A program made the position numbers and the translations under genes. The notes under the pieces were generated by a model. It was not told the DNA's origin. It made no database searches and saw only the letters and a list, made by a program, of their open reading frames with translations. Positions 40,499 through 49,371 of a DNA stretch of 64,000 nucleotides are shown here, one piece after another. Numbering within the stretch: position 1 is the first letter of the stretch; each line of letters opens with the position of its first letter. The DNA is from Hoyosella levis (GTDB taxonomy: Bacteria > Actinomycetota > Actinomycetes > Mycobacteriales > Mycobacteriaceae), in NCBI RefSeq assembly GCF_026008515.1, contig NZ_BQYM01000001.1, forward strand, positions 248,001 through 312,000. The letters are read 5' to 3'.

Positions 40499-41716
40499 TC
40501 AGGCGACGACCCTCCGGCGCAGTACCACGGGGATGATCAACAGCGCCAGGACCGCGCCCACGATCGAGAGCAGCGCGTAGCTCGAGGCCGCCACGACCAT
40601 CCCGGAGGCGAATCCGCCGCCCGCCCCTGCCAGGGTGATGGAGAGATCCACGTTGCCCTGCACGGCCGCCCGCTGCCGCAGCGGAGCAGCTTGGGTGATC
40701 AAGGTCGTGCCGCTGATGAGCCCAAGGTTCCAGCCCAGCCCGAGCAGCACCAGGGCGAGGGTCAATCCCGCTATCCCCGTGAAAGCGGCCGCGGATGCCC
40801 CCGCCAGCAGCATCGTCATCGCCGCCGCCAGTGCCACCACACGAGCCCCGAGACGATCGACGAGCATCCCGGACAGCGGTGACGGCAAGTACATCGCCGC
40901 GACGTGGAAGCCGATCACGAGCCCCGCCGCGCCGAGCGAGTGACCGTGATCCTGCATGTGCACGGGCGTCATGGTCATGATCGCGGCCATCACCAGCTGG
41001 GTGACCGTCATGATCGCGGCACCGAGGAGCACTGTCGGACGCCAGTCCGCCACCGTCGCCGCGGGCGAATCACTGCTGGCCACCACGGGTTCGTCGAGTC
41101 GCAGCTCGCGGGCGAGCAGCAGCGGATCCGGTCGCAGCCAGATCCACAGCACCACCGCGGCGATGCCATAGGCGACCGCAGCGAGCAAGAACGGTCCCGC
41201 GAGCGCCGGGATGCCTACCGTGCCGGCCAGGCGCCCGGTCAGGCCGACAGTGTTGGGGCCCACCACTGCCCCCAGCGTCGTGGCGACAAGAACGATGCTG
41301 ACCGCGCTGCCCTTGCGGTGCGCGGGAGCAAGGTCGGCGCCCGCGTAGCGCGCCTGCAGGTTGGTGGCCATGCCTGCCCCGTAGACGAACAAGGAGAGGA
41401 ACAGCAAGGGAGTCGAGGGCAGAGCCGCGGCGACCACGACGCCGATCGCGCCAAGCCCGCCCGCGCCGTAGCCAAGCGCGAGTCCTACCCTTCTACCGTG
41501 CGCCTGCGATGCCCGGCCGACCAGCACGGCCGCGAGCGCCGCGCCGACGGTGAACAGCGCCACCGGCACACCGGCGAGGCTGGTCGAGGAGAGCACATCA
41601 CGGGCGAGCAGCGCGCCGACGGTGATTCCTGCCGCCAGCCCCGCGCCACTGAGCACCTGGGCGATGACCAGGACAGTGAGGGCGCGGCGCTGCGCGGCAG
41701 AAGTATCGATGATCAT
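40499..41716 (-). CDS. MFS transporter
   Basis: A 405-residue major facilitator with twelve predicted membrane segments. The loop 2-3 motif reads LVGRASQAHGRRVGLALG and the second half has GMLVDRLGARVV, a typical pair; ARYAGADLAPAHRKGSAVS follows helix four. The direction and substrate are unknown; the family contains drug exporters and metabolite carriers. ATG 41716 has GGGGC only. It ends 245 bases ahead of the WxL-like operon and is probably transcribed alone. Confidence 0.85.
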   Translation of the reverse strand: MIIDTSAAQRRALTVLVIAQVLSGAGLAAGITVGALLARDVLSSTSLAGVPVALFTVGAALAAVLVGRASQAHGRRVGLALGYGAGGLGAIGVVVAAALPSTPLLFLSLFVYGAGMATNLQARYAGADLAPAHRKGSAVSIVLVATTLGAVVGPNTVGLTGRLAGTVGIPALAGPFLLAAVAYGIAAVVLWIWLRPDPLLLARELRLDEPVVASSDSPAATVADWRPTVLLGAAIMTVTQLVMAAIMTMTPVHMQDHGHSLGAAGLVIGFHVAAMYLPSPLSGMLVDRLGARVVALAAAMTMLLAGASAAAFTGIAGLTLALVLLGLGWNLGLISGTTLITQAAPLRQRAAVQGNVDLSITLAGAGGGFASGMVVAASSYALLSIVGAVLALLIIPVVLRRRVVA

Positions 41717-41799
41717 GCGGGCCCCGGATTCTCCGTCGGTCTACGGATCCGAGCGTAGGCCCTAGGCCCGAGAAGCGGGGGTGCCCCTCGGTGTGGGGA

Positions 41800-42579
41800 T
41801 CACCACTGGCCGTAGCTGGGCTTGAGGATCCGGTTGCGGTCGATGCCCACCCCGTCCACGGAGAGCCGGTCGATCTCGAACTGGTGGATGTGGGCCGCGG
41901 GATGCACGCGTCCGCCCGACCCCCAGTTGTGCATCCAGAAGTAGCGGCCAAGCCCCCGGCCGCGGAGGAACTCGATGGTGGGGTAGTTCGCGTAGACACC
42001 GGTGCGGGCCGCGCCGATGGTGTCCTGCCAGCCCCGGATGTAGCCGGCGACGAGCTCGAGCTCGCTGCTGCTCGGGTTGCTGTCGATGGCCGCGTAGATC
42101 ACCGCGTTCGCGGGGCCGCCCGCGGCGAGGTGCAGTCGCTGCCCGATGGCGGCGTGGCGGATGCCGCCGTTGTAGCCAGCGCGCCAGTCCGAGGTGACGT
42201 CTTTGCCGAACTGGTAGCACGAGACGATCGCGAGGCCCTGGGACTTCATGTCGGCGACCTCGCTGGCCCGCATGGGCTTGCCGATCATCCAGCTCGCGCG
42301 CGGCTCGGACATGTAGCGGATGACGCCGCGGTATCCGGCACGCTTGATCGATGCTGCGGACGGCACTCCCGCGGCATAGTCGATGAGGATCTGACCGGTG
42401 TCATCGCCTCCGGGGGTCGTGGGCACGCTCGGAGAGGTAGGCGTGCCCGGCGAGGTGGGCGCGGGGGGCCGCGAGTTTCCGGGAACGAGATCGCCGAGCG
42501 AGGAGAATGCGCCGCCCGCCTGCATGGCGGCAAGCCCGCCGATAGCGGCGTTGCGGATGAAGTCACGACGGGATGCCAC
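41800..42579 (-). CDS. Tat-exported DUF1906 (glycoside hydrolase-like) protein
   Basis: A 259-residue exported protein. SRRDFIRNAAIGGLAAMQAGGAF is a Tat signal with the RR-x-F motif; a Pro/Thr/Ser linker follows (about 33-60). Residues 60-259 match DUF1906 (Rv2525c family, GH25-like TIM barrel): ILIDYAAGVPSAASIKRAGYRGVIRYMS, then SQGLAIVSCYQFGKD, NAVIYAAIDSNPSSSE, TGVYANYPTIEFL and FWMHNWGS. A cell-wall-active role is inferred from the family. GTG 42579 has AGGAG at 5 bases. Confidence 0.88.
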   Translation of the reverse strand: MASRRDFIRNAAIGGLAAMQAGGAFSSLGDLVPGNSRPPAPTSPGTPTSPSVPTTPGGDDTGQILIDYAAGVPSAASIKRAGYRGVIRYMSEPRASWMIGKPMRASEVADMKSQGLAIVSCYQFGKDVTSDWRAGYNGGIRHAAIGQRLHLAAGGPANAVIYAAIDSNPSSSELELVAGYIRGWQDTIGAARTGVYANYPTIEFLRGRGLGRYFWMHNWGSGGRVHPAAHIHQFEIDRLSVDGVGIDRNRILKPSYGQW

Positions 42580-42692
42580 GGGTTCTCCTGGGATCGGGGA
42601 CGAGCAACGATCCTTATCGTAGGCAAGCACTTCACTCGTGCCGCAGTTTCACCAGAATTCTCAGGATTCACTTCCGCACCACTGGTGCCGCT

Positions 42693-43454
42693 CTACCCGG
42701 TAGCAGGGCGTCGCGCCCCATCAGCCCACGCGGCCGCCTCCGCGACGCTCGTCACCACCCTCACACCCTCGGGCAGGGACGGACGTCGCACCATCACTAC
42801 CGGGACGCCGCGCTCCCGCGCCGCGACCAGCTTGGCCGCTGTGGCCGCTCCCCCGCTGTTCTTGCTGACCAGGAGATCCGCGCCGATGTGCTCCAGCGCC
42901 GCATGCTCCGCCTCGACAGTGAACGGCCCGCGGGCGAGAACGATCTCCCGCACCGAATCCGGGACGGTCGCAGGAGGATCGATCATCCGCGCCACCACGG
43001 TGCCGCGCGGCAGGCCGCCGAACGCCGCGAGCTCCTGCCTGCCCACCGTCAGCAAGGCGCGCGTCGCCCGGCCCGCGCGCAGCAAGCCATCGACAATCCG
43101 CGCGGCATCCGCGACCTCGGCCGCATCGAGCCACTCATCGCCAGGCCCGGGCTGCCAGGCTGGCCGCTGCAGCCGCACGAGCGGCAAGCCCAGCCCGGCG
43201 GTCACGCGTGCCGCGGTGCGGGTCATCGTCTCGGCGAAGGGGTGCGTCGCATCGATCACCGCATCGATCCCGTCCGCACGAAGATGCGCCGCGAATCCGC
43301 TCTCGCCACCGAAGCCCCCCGATCGCACCTCCCCGACCGGCAGCAATGGTTCCCGCACCCGCCCCGCCAGCGACGACACCACGTCATGCCGGCACGCCAG
43401 CAGGCCCGCTAGCTCCCGGGCCTCGCCCGTGCCACCGAGGATCAGGACCCGCAT
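42693..43454 (-). CDS. cobK: Precorrin-6A reductase CobK
   Basis: A 253-residue NADPH-dependent reductase of aerobic cobalamin synthesis, converting precorrin-6A to precorrin-6B. The family is clear from MRVLILGGTGEARELAGLL (nucleotide loop), VIDATHPFAETMTRTA around 65-80 and LLVSKNSGGAATAAKLVAARERGVPVVMV near the C-terminus. Its ATG at 43454 lies 13 bases inside the end of cobM, so the two are translationally coupled. Confidence 0.95.
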   Translation of the reverse strand: MRVLILGGTGEARELAGLLACRHDVVSSLAGRVREPLLPVGEVRSGGFGGESGFAAHLRADGIDAVIDATHPFAETMTRTAARVTAGLGLPLVRLQRPAWQPGPGDEWLDAAEVADAARIVDGLLRAGRATRALLTVGRQELAAFGGLPRGTVVARMIDPPATVPDSVREIVLARGPFTVEAEHAALEHIGADLLVSKNSGGAATAAKLVAARERGVPVVMVRRPSLPEGVRVVTSVAEAAAWADGARRPATG

Positions 43455-44203
43455 GATGGCAACGCCCTCGCCCGCTCCTCCGAGTACAGGTAGCTATCCG
43501 GGAAACCATCGGCGGTGAGCGCGCGGCCCACCAGGATGACGGCGGTCTTGGTGATGCCCTGCTCGGCCATGCGCTCGGCAAGGGTGCCCACCGTGGCGCG
43601 CAGCACCACTTCCTCGGGCCGGCTGGCGAACGCCACGACCGCAGCGGGGCAATCCGTGCCGTAGTGCGGCGCTAGGGCAGCGATCACCTGGTCCATATGG
43701 GCGGCGGCGAGATGCAGCGCGAGGGTCACCCCGGTGCTCGCGAGGCGCTCGAGCTCCTCGCCCGGCGGCATGGAGGTGGCACGGACGGCGATGCGGGTGA
43801 TCAGCAGCGACTGCCCCACCCCCGGCACGGTCAGCTCCCGGCCCAGCGCCGCGGCGGCGGCGGCGAAAGCAGGCACGCCCGGCACGATCTGGTAGTCGAT
43901 GCCGCGCTCGGCGAGCAACCGGATCTGCTCGGCCACGGCGCTGTAGATCGACGGGTCGCCCGAGTGCAGGCGAGCCACGTCCTCGGCGCGCGCATTGGCC
44001 TCGGCCATGATGTCGACGATATCGGGCAGGCGCATGCGAGCAGTGTTGATCACGCGGGCACCCGGGGGGCAATGATCCAGCACCTCCTCGGGCACGAGCG
44101 AGCCCGCGTACAGGCACACCGGGGCCCGCTCGAGGACGCGGATCGCTCGCAGGGTCAGTAGGTCCGGGGCACCTGGCCCGGCGCCCACGAAGAACACGGT
44201 CAC
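43442..44203 (-). CDS. cobM: Precorrin-4 C11-methyltransferase CobM
   Basis: A 253-residue SAM-dependent methyltransferase of the corrin ring: VFFVGAGPGAPDLLTLRA at the N-terminus, the HSGDPSIYSAVAEQ loop near residue 80-95, IVPGVPAFAAAAAALGRELTVP, and TLALHLAAAHM. The GTG at 44203 is preferred: it overlaps the cobL stop as GTGA and has AAAGG upstream; an ATG six codons earlier (44221) is an alternative. Confidence 0.95.
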   Translation of the reverse strand: MTVFFVGAGPGAPDLLTLRAIRVLERAPVCLYAGSLVPEEVLDHCPPGARVINTARMRLPDIVDIMAEANARAEDVARLHSGDPSIYSAVAEQIRLLAERGIDYQIVPGVPAFAAAAAALGRELTVPGVGQSLLITRIAVRATSMPPGEELERLASTGVTLALHLAAAHMDQVIAALAPHYGTDCPAAVVAFASRPEEVVLRATVGTLAERMAEQGITKTAVILVGRALTADGFPDSYLYSEERARALPSCGS

Positions 44204-45450
44204 GGCTTGGTCCCTTTCCATTGGGTCACGGGCAAGTGCGGTCGCCAGGTGGTGAACGCCCCGAGCGGTGCCGCGCGATGCACCTGCAGGCGGCGCAGCA
44301 TCCCCCCGTGCGCGCCGTGCCAGCGCAGCACGAGCGATTCGGATTCCGCGGTCACTGCGTTGACGACGATCCGTCCGCCGGGGCGCAATCGGTCCCAGCA
44401 GGCGTCGAGCAGACCGAGGGTGGTGGCGCCACCGCCGACCATGATCGCATCCGGTACCGCGAGGGACCTGGGCACGTCCGCGAAGGCGGCGGGCGCGGCC
44501 CCCTCCGCATGCAGCGACGGGACGCCCAAGGAATCCGCGTTGCCCCGAAGCCGATCCGCGCGCGCCGGATCCTGCTCGAATGCCACGGCCCGGCAGGAGG
44601 GATGCGCGCGCATCCATTCGATGGCGATGCTGCCCGTGCCCGCGCCCACGTCCCACAGCACCTCGCCCGGCAAAGGGGCGAGCGCCGCGAGGGTCACCGC
44701 CCGCACCTCCTGCTTGGTCAGCTGGCTATCGCCGTACGCCTCGTCCGGCAGCCCGGGCACGAGTCCGTGCTGGTGCTCGGGCCCCGCGTCGCATTCGACG
44801 GCGACGATGTTCAGCGGATCGCCCTCGGGCAGTTCCCATCCGCCCGCGTTGCCCGAGAACGCGTTCTCCCGTGGTCCGCCAAGCTGCTCGAGCACCGTGA
44901 GGCGACTTCCGCCCCAGCCGTGCGCAGCCAGCAAGCCCGCGACCTGCCGCGGGGTGGCCTCGTTCTCGCTGAGCACCAATACCCGGCGGCGCGGAGCCAC
45001 TTCCCGCAGGATCGCCGCGATGGGTTTGTTGACAGCCGATACGACAGGCGTGTCCTGGATGGCCCAGCCGAGCCGCGCGCAGGCCAGCGACACGCTCGAT
45101 GCGTGTGGCAGCACCCGCAGTCGCTCGACGCCCACGAGGCGGGCGAGGGTCGCCCCGATCCCGTGCATCATCGGGTCACCGCTGGCGAGGACGCACATTC
45201 CGCCCGAGCCGTGCTCCTCGATCAGCCCGGGCAAGGCGGGCAGCAAGGGCGAGGGCCAGGCCATGCGCTGTCCGGCTACGTCGTCCGGCAGCAGGGCGAG
45301 CTGGCGGGCCGAGCCGTGGATGGTGCGGGCCGCGCGGATGGCGTCGCGGGCCGGATCGCCGAGCCCCGCCCAGCCATCAGCACCGATGCCCACCACCGCG
45401 ACGCGGGGCCCGCCCGTCACAGCTGCGACAGCAGCGGGGGAACCAGTCAC
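44200..45450 (-). CDS. cobL: Precorrin-6Y C5,15-methyltransferase (decarboxylating) CobL
   Basis: A 416-residue two-domain enzyme. The N-terminal half is a CbiE-type methyltransferase (VAVVGIGADGWAGL, VLASGDPMMHGIGATLARL, VLPHASSVSLACARLGW), the C-terminal half a CbiT-type one (DSQLTKQEVRAVTLAALAPLPGEVLWDVGAGTGSIAIEWMR, then VGGGAT). It methylates C5 and C15 and removes the acetate side chain. GTG 45450 follows GGAGG and overlaps the stop of the SDR gene as GTGA. Confidence 0.95.
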   Translation of the reverse strand: MTGSPAAVAAVTGGPRVAVVGIGADGWAGLGDPARDAIRAARTIHGSARQLALLPDDVAGQRMAWPSPLLPALPGLIEEHGSGGMCVLASGDPMMHGIGATLARLVGVERLRVLPHASSVSLACARLGWAIQDTPVVSAVNKPIAAILREVAPRRRVLVLSENEATPRQVAGLLAAHGWGGSRLTVLEQLGGPRENAFSGNAGGWELPEGDPLNIVAVECDAGPEHQHGLVPGLPDEAYGDSQLTKQEVRAVTLAALAPLPGEVLWDVGAGTGSIAIEWMRAHPSCRAVAFEQDPARADRLRGNADSLGVPSLHAEGAAPAAFADVPRSLAVPDAIMVGGGATTLGLLDACWDRLRPGGRIVVNAVTAESESLVLRWHGAHGGMLRRLQVHRAAPLGAFTTWRPHLPVTQWKGTKP

Positions 45451-46238
45451 CGGGGCATCCTCCGCCACACCCACTGCGGCAGCAAGCGCAACGCCATGAA
45501 CAGCAGCTTCAGCTGGAACGGCACCCACACCACGCGGCGGCGGCGCGCCCCCGCCTCGACCACCGCGTCCGCCACCTGGCCGGGGGTGCTGGGGAACGGT
45601 GCTGGATCCATGCCCTCGGTCATGCGGCCGATCACGAATCCAGGCCGCACGATCAATAGGTGCACGCCCGTTCCGTGCAGGGCATCAGCGAGCCCGCTGG
45701 CGAAGCCGTCGAGACCAGCCTTCGCGGAGCCGTAGACGTAGTTGGCGCGCCGCACCCGGGCACCCGCCACCGACGAGAACACCACGAGCTGCCCGCGGCC
45801 CCGCTGCCTCATGCGCCGCGCAAGGCTCGTCAGCACGCTCGCCTGCGCCACGTAGTCGGTGTGGAGGATCTGCACGGCGTGCGCCGCGTCCTCCTCGGCA
45901 CGGTCTTGATCGCCGAGGATCCCGAAGCACAGGATGACCACGCCGGGCAGGCCCACGCGCGCCTCGAGATCGTCGAGGAACGACTCGTGGGAGGCCGTAT
46001 CGTCGGCATCGAACTCCACCGGCACCACGTCTGTCGCGCCAGCATCCCGAACGATCTGCTGCTCGTTCGCTAGATCCTCGCTGCGCCGGGCCGCGAGCAC
46101 CACGACCCGTCCAGGGGCAAGGCGCTGTGCTACCTCCAGGCCGATCTCGCTGCGACCGCCGAGGATCACCACCGGTCCAGGATCGAACCGATCGGCGAGG
46201 CGCGCGCGGGACGGGGACGGCAAATCTGCATGGCTCAC
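45447..46238 (-). CDS. DprE2-like short-chain dehydrogenase (Rv2073c-like)
   Basis: A 263-residue SDR resembling DprE2 (decaprenylphospho-D-2-ketoribose reductase): GGRSEIG at 27-33, [23 protein letters not shown], catalytic Ser155/156 and Y169-GSA-K173 in [17 protein letters not shown], and the short basic end WRRMPR. In M. tuberculosis the gene at this position is Rv2073c, also an SDR next to cobL. The sequence is closer to DprE2 than to other SDRs, but the job here is unproven. GTG 46238 has no good ribosome site; it is 31 bases from the divergent Rv2074-like gene. Confidence 0.8.
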   Translation of the reverse strand: MSHADLPSPSRARLADRFDPGPVVILGGRSEIGLEVAQRLAPGRVVVLAARRSEDLANEQQIVRDAGATDVVPVEFDADDTASHESFLDDLEARVGLPGVVILCFGILGDQDRAEEDAAHAVQILHTDYVAQASVLTSLARRMRQRGRGQLVVFSSVAGARVRRANYVYGSAKAGLDGFASGLADALHGTGVHLLIVRPGFVIGRMTEGMDPAPFPSTPGQVADAVVEAGARRRRVVWVPFQLKLLFMALRLLPQWVWRRMPR

Positions 46239-46269
46239 GCTCCTAGTGTGCTCGACTACGGTGAACGCC
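46239..46269. promoter_or_regulatory. 31-base bidirectional promoter
   Basis: Two start codons (46238 reverse, 46270 forward) are separated by 31 bases. TACGGT at 46257-46262 ends 7 bases before ATG 46270, giving a leaderless start; on the other strand CACACT at 46245-46250 is a weaker -10 for the GTG at 46238. Both transcripts must share this stretch. Confidence 0.5.
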
Positions 46270-46674
46270 ATGGCATACACCCCCGATGACCTGACCGACG
46301 ATGCCGCGACGTTCCTCGCGGAGCGGCACCTCGGATCGCTGACCACCCTGCGCGGCAACGGCCTGCCACACGTCGTCGCGGTCGGCTTCACCTGGGACCC
46401 CGAGGCGCGCAAGGCACGGGTGATCACCAGCGAGGGCAGCCAGAAGGTGGTCAACGTGGAACGAGCCGGGCACGCCACGGTGTTCCAGGTGGACCGGGCC
46501 CGCTGGCTCGCCCTCGAGGGCACTGCGACCGTCCGCCGCGAGCCCGAGGTCGTGCGCGAGGCCGAGGAGCGCTATGCCGGCCGATACCGGGTGCCGCGGG
46601 AGAACCCGCGCCGCGTCGTCATCGAGATCACGGTGACCCGCATCCTCGGCTCCCGGTCGTTGCTCGGGAAGTAG
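46270..46674 (+). CDS. F420-dependent FDOR-B protein (Rv2074-like)
   Basis: A 134-residue split-barrel flavin/deazaflavin oxidoreductase. [13 protein letters not shown]-like segment (here [27 protein letters not shown]), [38 protein letters not shown] and [19 protein letters not shown] match Rv2074, which reduces biliverdin with cofactor F420. Position, divergent from the SDR and cob genes, is also the same. Start at ATG 46270 is likely leaderless. Confidence 0.88.
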   Translation: MAYTPDDLTDDAATFLAERHLGSLTTLRGNGLPHVVAVGFTWDPEARKARVITSEGSQKVVNVERAGHATVFQVDRARWLALEGTATVRREPEVVREAEERYAGRYRVPRENPRRVVIEITVTRILGSRSLLGK

Positions 46675-46707
46675 AGCGGCTGCTGCGGGCAGGGCGGCTG
46701 CTGGACA

Positions 46708-46746
46708 GTGGAAACTTTTCCCGCTCGGAGGGGGAAAAGTTTCCAC
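46708..46746. repeat. Hairpin element B, copy 1
   Basis: GTGGAAACTTTTCCC at 46708-46722 pairs exactly with 46732-46746 (15-bp arms, 9-base loop). A degenerate relative lies at 61519-61555 in reverse orientation. It lies 34 bases after the Rv2074-like gene and could end its transcript. Confidence 0.75.
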
Positions 46747-46906
46747 CAATGGGGAAACCGGGCACCGAGGATTCGCGACACGGAATCCACTATCGAACAT
46801 GCGTTCGACGCTGTGCTACGGTTGGCCCGTGGCCGGGCGAGGGAAGCGCCCGGCCACGCCCCGTTCCAGGCATCCTGCGCTCGCTGCTCCCAGCCATTGC
46901 GTGCGC

Positions 46907-46923
46907 ATGTGCGCACATATAAA
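46907..46923 (+). promoter_or_regulatory. Palindromic operator and -10 before the MFS/ArsR operon
   Basis: ATGTGCGCACAT at 46907-46918 is a perfect 12-base palindrome touching TATAAA (46918-46923), 8 bases before the MFS start ATG 46932. A repressor bound here would block the promoter; the downstream ArsR-family protein is the obvious candidate. The -35 is unclear. Confidence 0.5.
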
Positions 46924-46931
46924 ATCGATGT

Positions 46932-48215
46932 ATGGCGCGCACACGCCACTCCATCACTTTGCACGGCGCACTGGGCAATCCGCTCTTTCGCAGGCTGCTC
47001 ACCGCCCAGGTGCTCGCGCTGCTCGGCACAGGGCTGCTCACGATCGCCCTGAGCCTGCTCGCCGTCGACATCGCGGGCAGCAGCGCGGGCGCGGTGCTCG
47101 GCACCGCGTTCACCATCAAGATGGTCGCCTATGTCGGCATCGCGCCCGTGATCTCAGCCCTCGCGCACCGCGTCCCGCGGAAGCTGCTGCTCGTAGCCGC
47201 CGATGCCATCCGCGCCTCCGTGGCTCTCGCCCTCCCGCTCGTCGATGAGGCCTGGCAGATCTACCTGCTCATCGCGGTCCTCCAAGCAGCCTCGGCCACG
47301 TTCACCCCCGCGTTCCAAGCGATCCTCCCGGCCGTGCTCATCGACGAGGATGAGTACACCCAGGGCTTGTCCTGCTCACGGATCGCCTATGACCTCGAAG
47401 CCCTCGCGAGCCCCGTGATCGCGATCGCGCTGCTCGCGGTCTACTCCTACGATTCGCTCTTCCTGGGCACGGCAGCGGGATTCCTGCTGTCCGGCATCAT
47501 CGTGCTGTGGAGCGCGCTCCCGCGCATGCCCACGCCATCCGCGCCCCCACCGTTTCTCGCGCGGATCCTGCAAGGGTCCCGGATCATGCTGCGGCGCAGA
47601 GAGCTCCAGGCGCTGCTGGCCCTTGATATGGTCGTTGCCGCCGCCACCTCGATCGTGCTGGTGAACACCGTCATCCACGTGCAGGCGATGACCAGCGACA
47701 CGGGCACTGGGGTGGCGATCGCGCTGGCCTGCTTCGGCACAGCGTCGGTGCTCGCCGCCGTCCTGGTTCCAGGCGCGCTCCGCCATCGCACCGACCGTAC
47801 CGTGATGCTCGGCGGCGCGATGCTCAGCGTCACCGGCCTTGCTGCGACCACCGCTCTCGTCGCACCCATGACCAGCGTGGCCGCGGGGACCGCGCCGGGG
47901 ATCGCCTGGCTGCCGCTCGTGCTCGCATGGGCAATGATGGGCGCGGGCACGTCAATGATCCTCACGCCGGCTGCCCGGTTGCTGCGGCGGGGCTCCTCGC
48001 CCACTAGCCGGCCCGCTGTCTTCGCGGCCCAGTTCTCGCTGAGCCACGCCTGCTTCCTGCTGACCTACCCGATCGCGGGCTGGCTCGGGCTAGCGGCAGG
48101 CCAGGTCACTGCTACCCTCGTGCTCACGCTTCTCGCTGCTGCGGGGGCGGCCACCGCGGCAGCCGCGTGGCCATCGACCGATCACGCTCCCCGGGTTGAA
48201 ACGAGAGGTGGATAG
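46932..48215 (+). CDS. MFS exporter in a metal-sensor operon
   Basis: A 427-residue transporter with about twelve membrane segments: N-terminal NPLFRRLLTAQVLALLGTGLLTIALSLLAVDI, loop ALAHRVPRKLLLVAADAIRA after segment three, and FTPAFQAILPAVL, as in the MFS_3/enterobactin-exporter-like group. Four bases separate it from an ArsR-type metal sensor, so export of a metal ion or metal complex is inferred. The substrate is unproven. The ATG at 46932 is 8 bases after a -10-like TATAAA, so translation may be leaderless. Confidence 0.85.
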   Translation: MARTRHSITLHGALGNPLFRRLLTAQVLALLGTGLLTIALSLLAVDIAGSSAGAVLGTAFTIKMVAYVGIAPVISALAHRVPRKLLLVAADAIRASVALALPLVDEAWQIYLLIAVLQAASATFTPAFQAILPAVLIDEDEYTQGLSCSRIAYDLEALASPVIAIALLAVYSYDSLFLGTAAGFLLSGIIVLWSALPRMPTPSAPPPFLARILQGSRIMLRRRELQALLALDMVVAAATSIVLVNTVIHVQAMTSDTGTGVAIALACFGTASVLAAVLVPGALRHRTDRTVMLGGAMLSVTGLAATTALVAPMTSVAAGTAPGIAWLPLVLAWAMMGAGTSMILTPAARLLRRGSSPTSRPAVFAAQFSLSHACFLLTYPIAGWLGLAAGQVTATLVLTLLAAAGAATAAAAWPSTDHAPRVETRGG

Positions 48216-48219
48216 CCTC

Positions 48220-48630
48220 GTGACGGCATCGAATCCCCTGCGCCAGCCACTCCCCAGCTCAGGAGCCCCCAGCGCAGGAGCCACCAGCGCAGGACCCCCC
48301 AGCCTCGTCCATGACGCTCCCCCGGACCAGGCGCATCTCGATGCCGCCAGCGATACCTTCCGCATGCTGTCGGATCCCACGCGCCTGCATGTGCTCTGGT
48401 TGCTCGCTCGGAGCGAGGCGGATGTCAGCACCCTCACCGGGGCCACGGGCGCCTCCCGCACCTCGATCAGCCAGCACCTCGCGAAGCTGCGCCTCGGTGG
48501 GATGGTCGATACCCGGCGCGACGGCCGGCGCATTGTCTATCGCATCCGTGACGGCCATCTCGCCAGGCTGGTCCGCGAAGGATTCAACCACGCCGACCAC
48601 CGGTTGACCGGCGAGCCGCCGCATTCCTGA
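48220..48630 (+). CDS. ArsR/SmtB-family repressor with alpha5 metal site
   Basis: A 136-residue winged-helix repressor (ADVSTLTGATGASRTSISQHLAKLRLGGMVDTRRDGRRIVYRI). After an Ala/Ser/Pro-rich lead of 30 residues the C-terminal helix reads D111-x-H113 ... H124-x2-H127, the exact spacing of the alpha5 sites in CzrA and NmtR that sense Zn, Co or Ni across the dimer interface. There is no Cys-based alpha3 site. GTG 48220 is 4 bases after the MFS stop with GAGGTGG upstream. It likely represses its own operon at the palindrome near 46907. Confidence 0.9.
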   Translation: MTASNPLRQPLPSSGAPSAGATSAGPPSLVHDAPPDQAHLDAASDTFRMLSDPTRLHVLWLLARSEADVSTLTGATGASRTSISQHLAKLRLGGMVDTRRDGRRIVYRIRDGHLARLVREGFNHADHRLTGEPPHS

Positions 48631-48642
48631 ACCTGCGCTTGC

Positions 48643-49347
48643 TCAGAGCCCGCGCACGAGCTCGGCGAGCGCCTCGGGGCTCGACGGCACGTAGGTTTCC
48701 CCATTGATCTCGATATGCGGCAGCTCCACTCCGGCGCTGGACCAGGCGGCACTGCTCGCCTCGACGTCCGAAGCATGGTGGCGCTCGGTGATGCATGCCG
48801 TCACTCCGTGCGACGCTCCAGTGGCCTGCGCGATGCGCACGAGTTGTGCGTCGGTGACCAGCGCTGCGCCGCTCACGGTGCCAACGTCGAACATGGCGGA
48901 CCGGAACGCCATCCAGTCCTCGATGGTGTCGTCGGCAACGCACAGCGAGGCATTCGCGAGGCGCATCGCGGCCGCATCGTCACCGAGGGCCACGGGAACA
49001 TGCTCGACGGCGGCGTCGAAGGTGGTCACGAGGGAACGCAGTGCCGCGCGGTACTGCTCGGCGAAGGCCGCGCACGCCTCGCACGTGTAATCCTCGACGA
49101 GGGTGACGACCACGCGCCGCTCCTGCCGCGGATCCCCGTGATCGATGCGCACGACGCGAGAGGCCCCGCTATCGCCGGTGGCCGTGGTGGTGGCAGTGGC
49201 GCTGGCATCCCCGGCACCGGTGGTTTGCTCCTCGCCGCGGGTGAAGATGATCAGGACAACAAGCACGACGAGCACGATGACCAGCAAGGCCCCGATCCGC
49301 CGCACGCGGGGGTAGGACGAGCCCCGTTCCTCCACCACTCTCACCAC
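48643..49347 (-). CDS. Membrane-anchored DsbA-like thioredoxin-fold protein
   Basis: A 234-residue protein: short cytoplasmic tail, one membrane helix (about 19-35), a Thr/Ala-rich linker, and a DsbA/Thioredoxin_4 domain outside the cell. The active site is C89-E-A-C92 in DYTCEACAAF; the cis-Pro region is VELPHIEINGETYV. Such proteins oxidise or isomerise disulfides in exported proteins; potential clients include the Cys-containing secreted proteins in this window. GTG 49347 or 49344 is the start. It is 12 bases from the convergent ArsR stop. Confidence 0.85.
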   Translation of the reverse strand: MVRVVEERGSSYPRVRRIGALLVIVLVVLVVLIIFTRGEEQTTGAGDASATATTTATGDSGASRVVRIDHGDPRQERRVVVTLVEDYTCEACAAFAEQYRAALRSLVTTFDAAVEHVPVALGDDAAAMRLANASLCVADDTIEDWMAFRSAMFDVGTVSGAALVTDAQLVRIAQATGASHGVTACITERHHASDVEASSAAWSSAGVELPHIEINGETYVPSSPEALAELVRGL

Positions 49348-49371
49348 CGTCCGTTCCTCAGCGCTTCGTGA

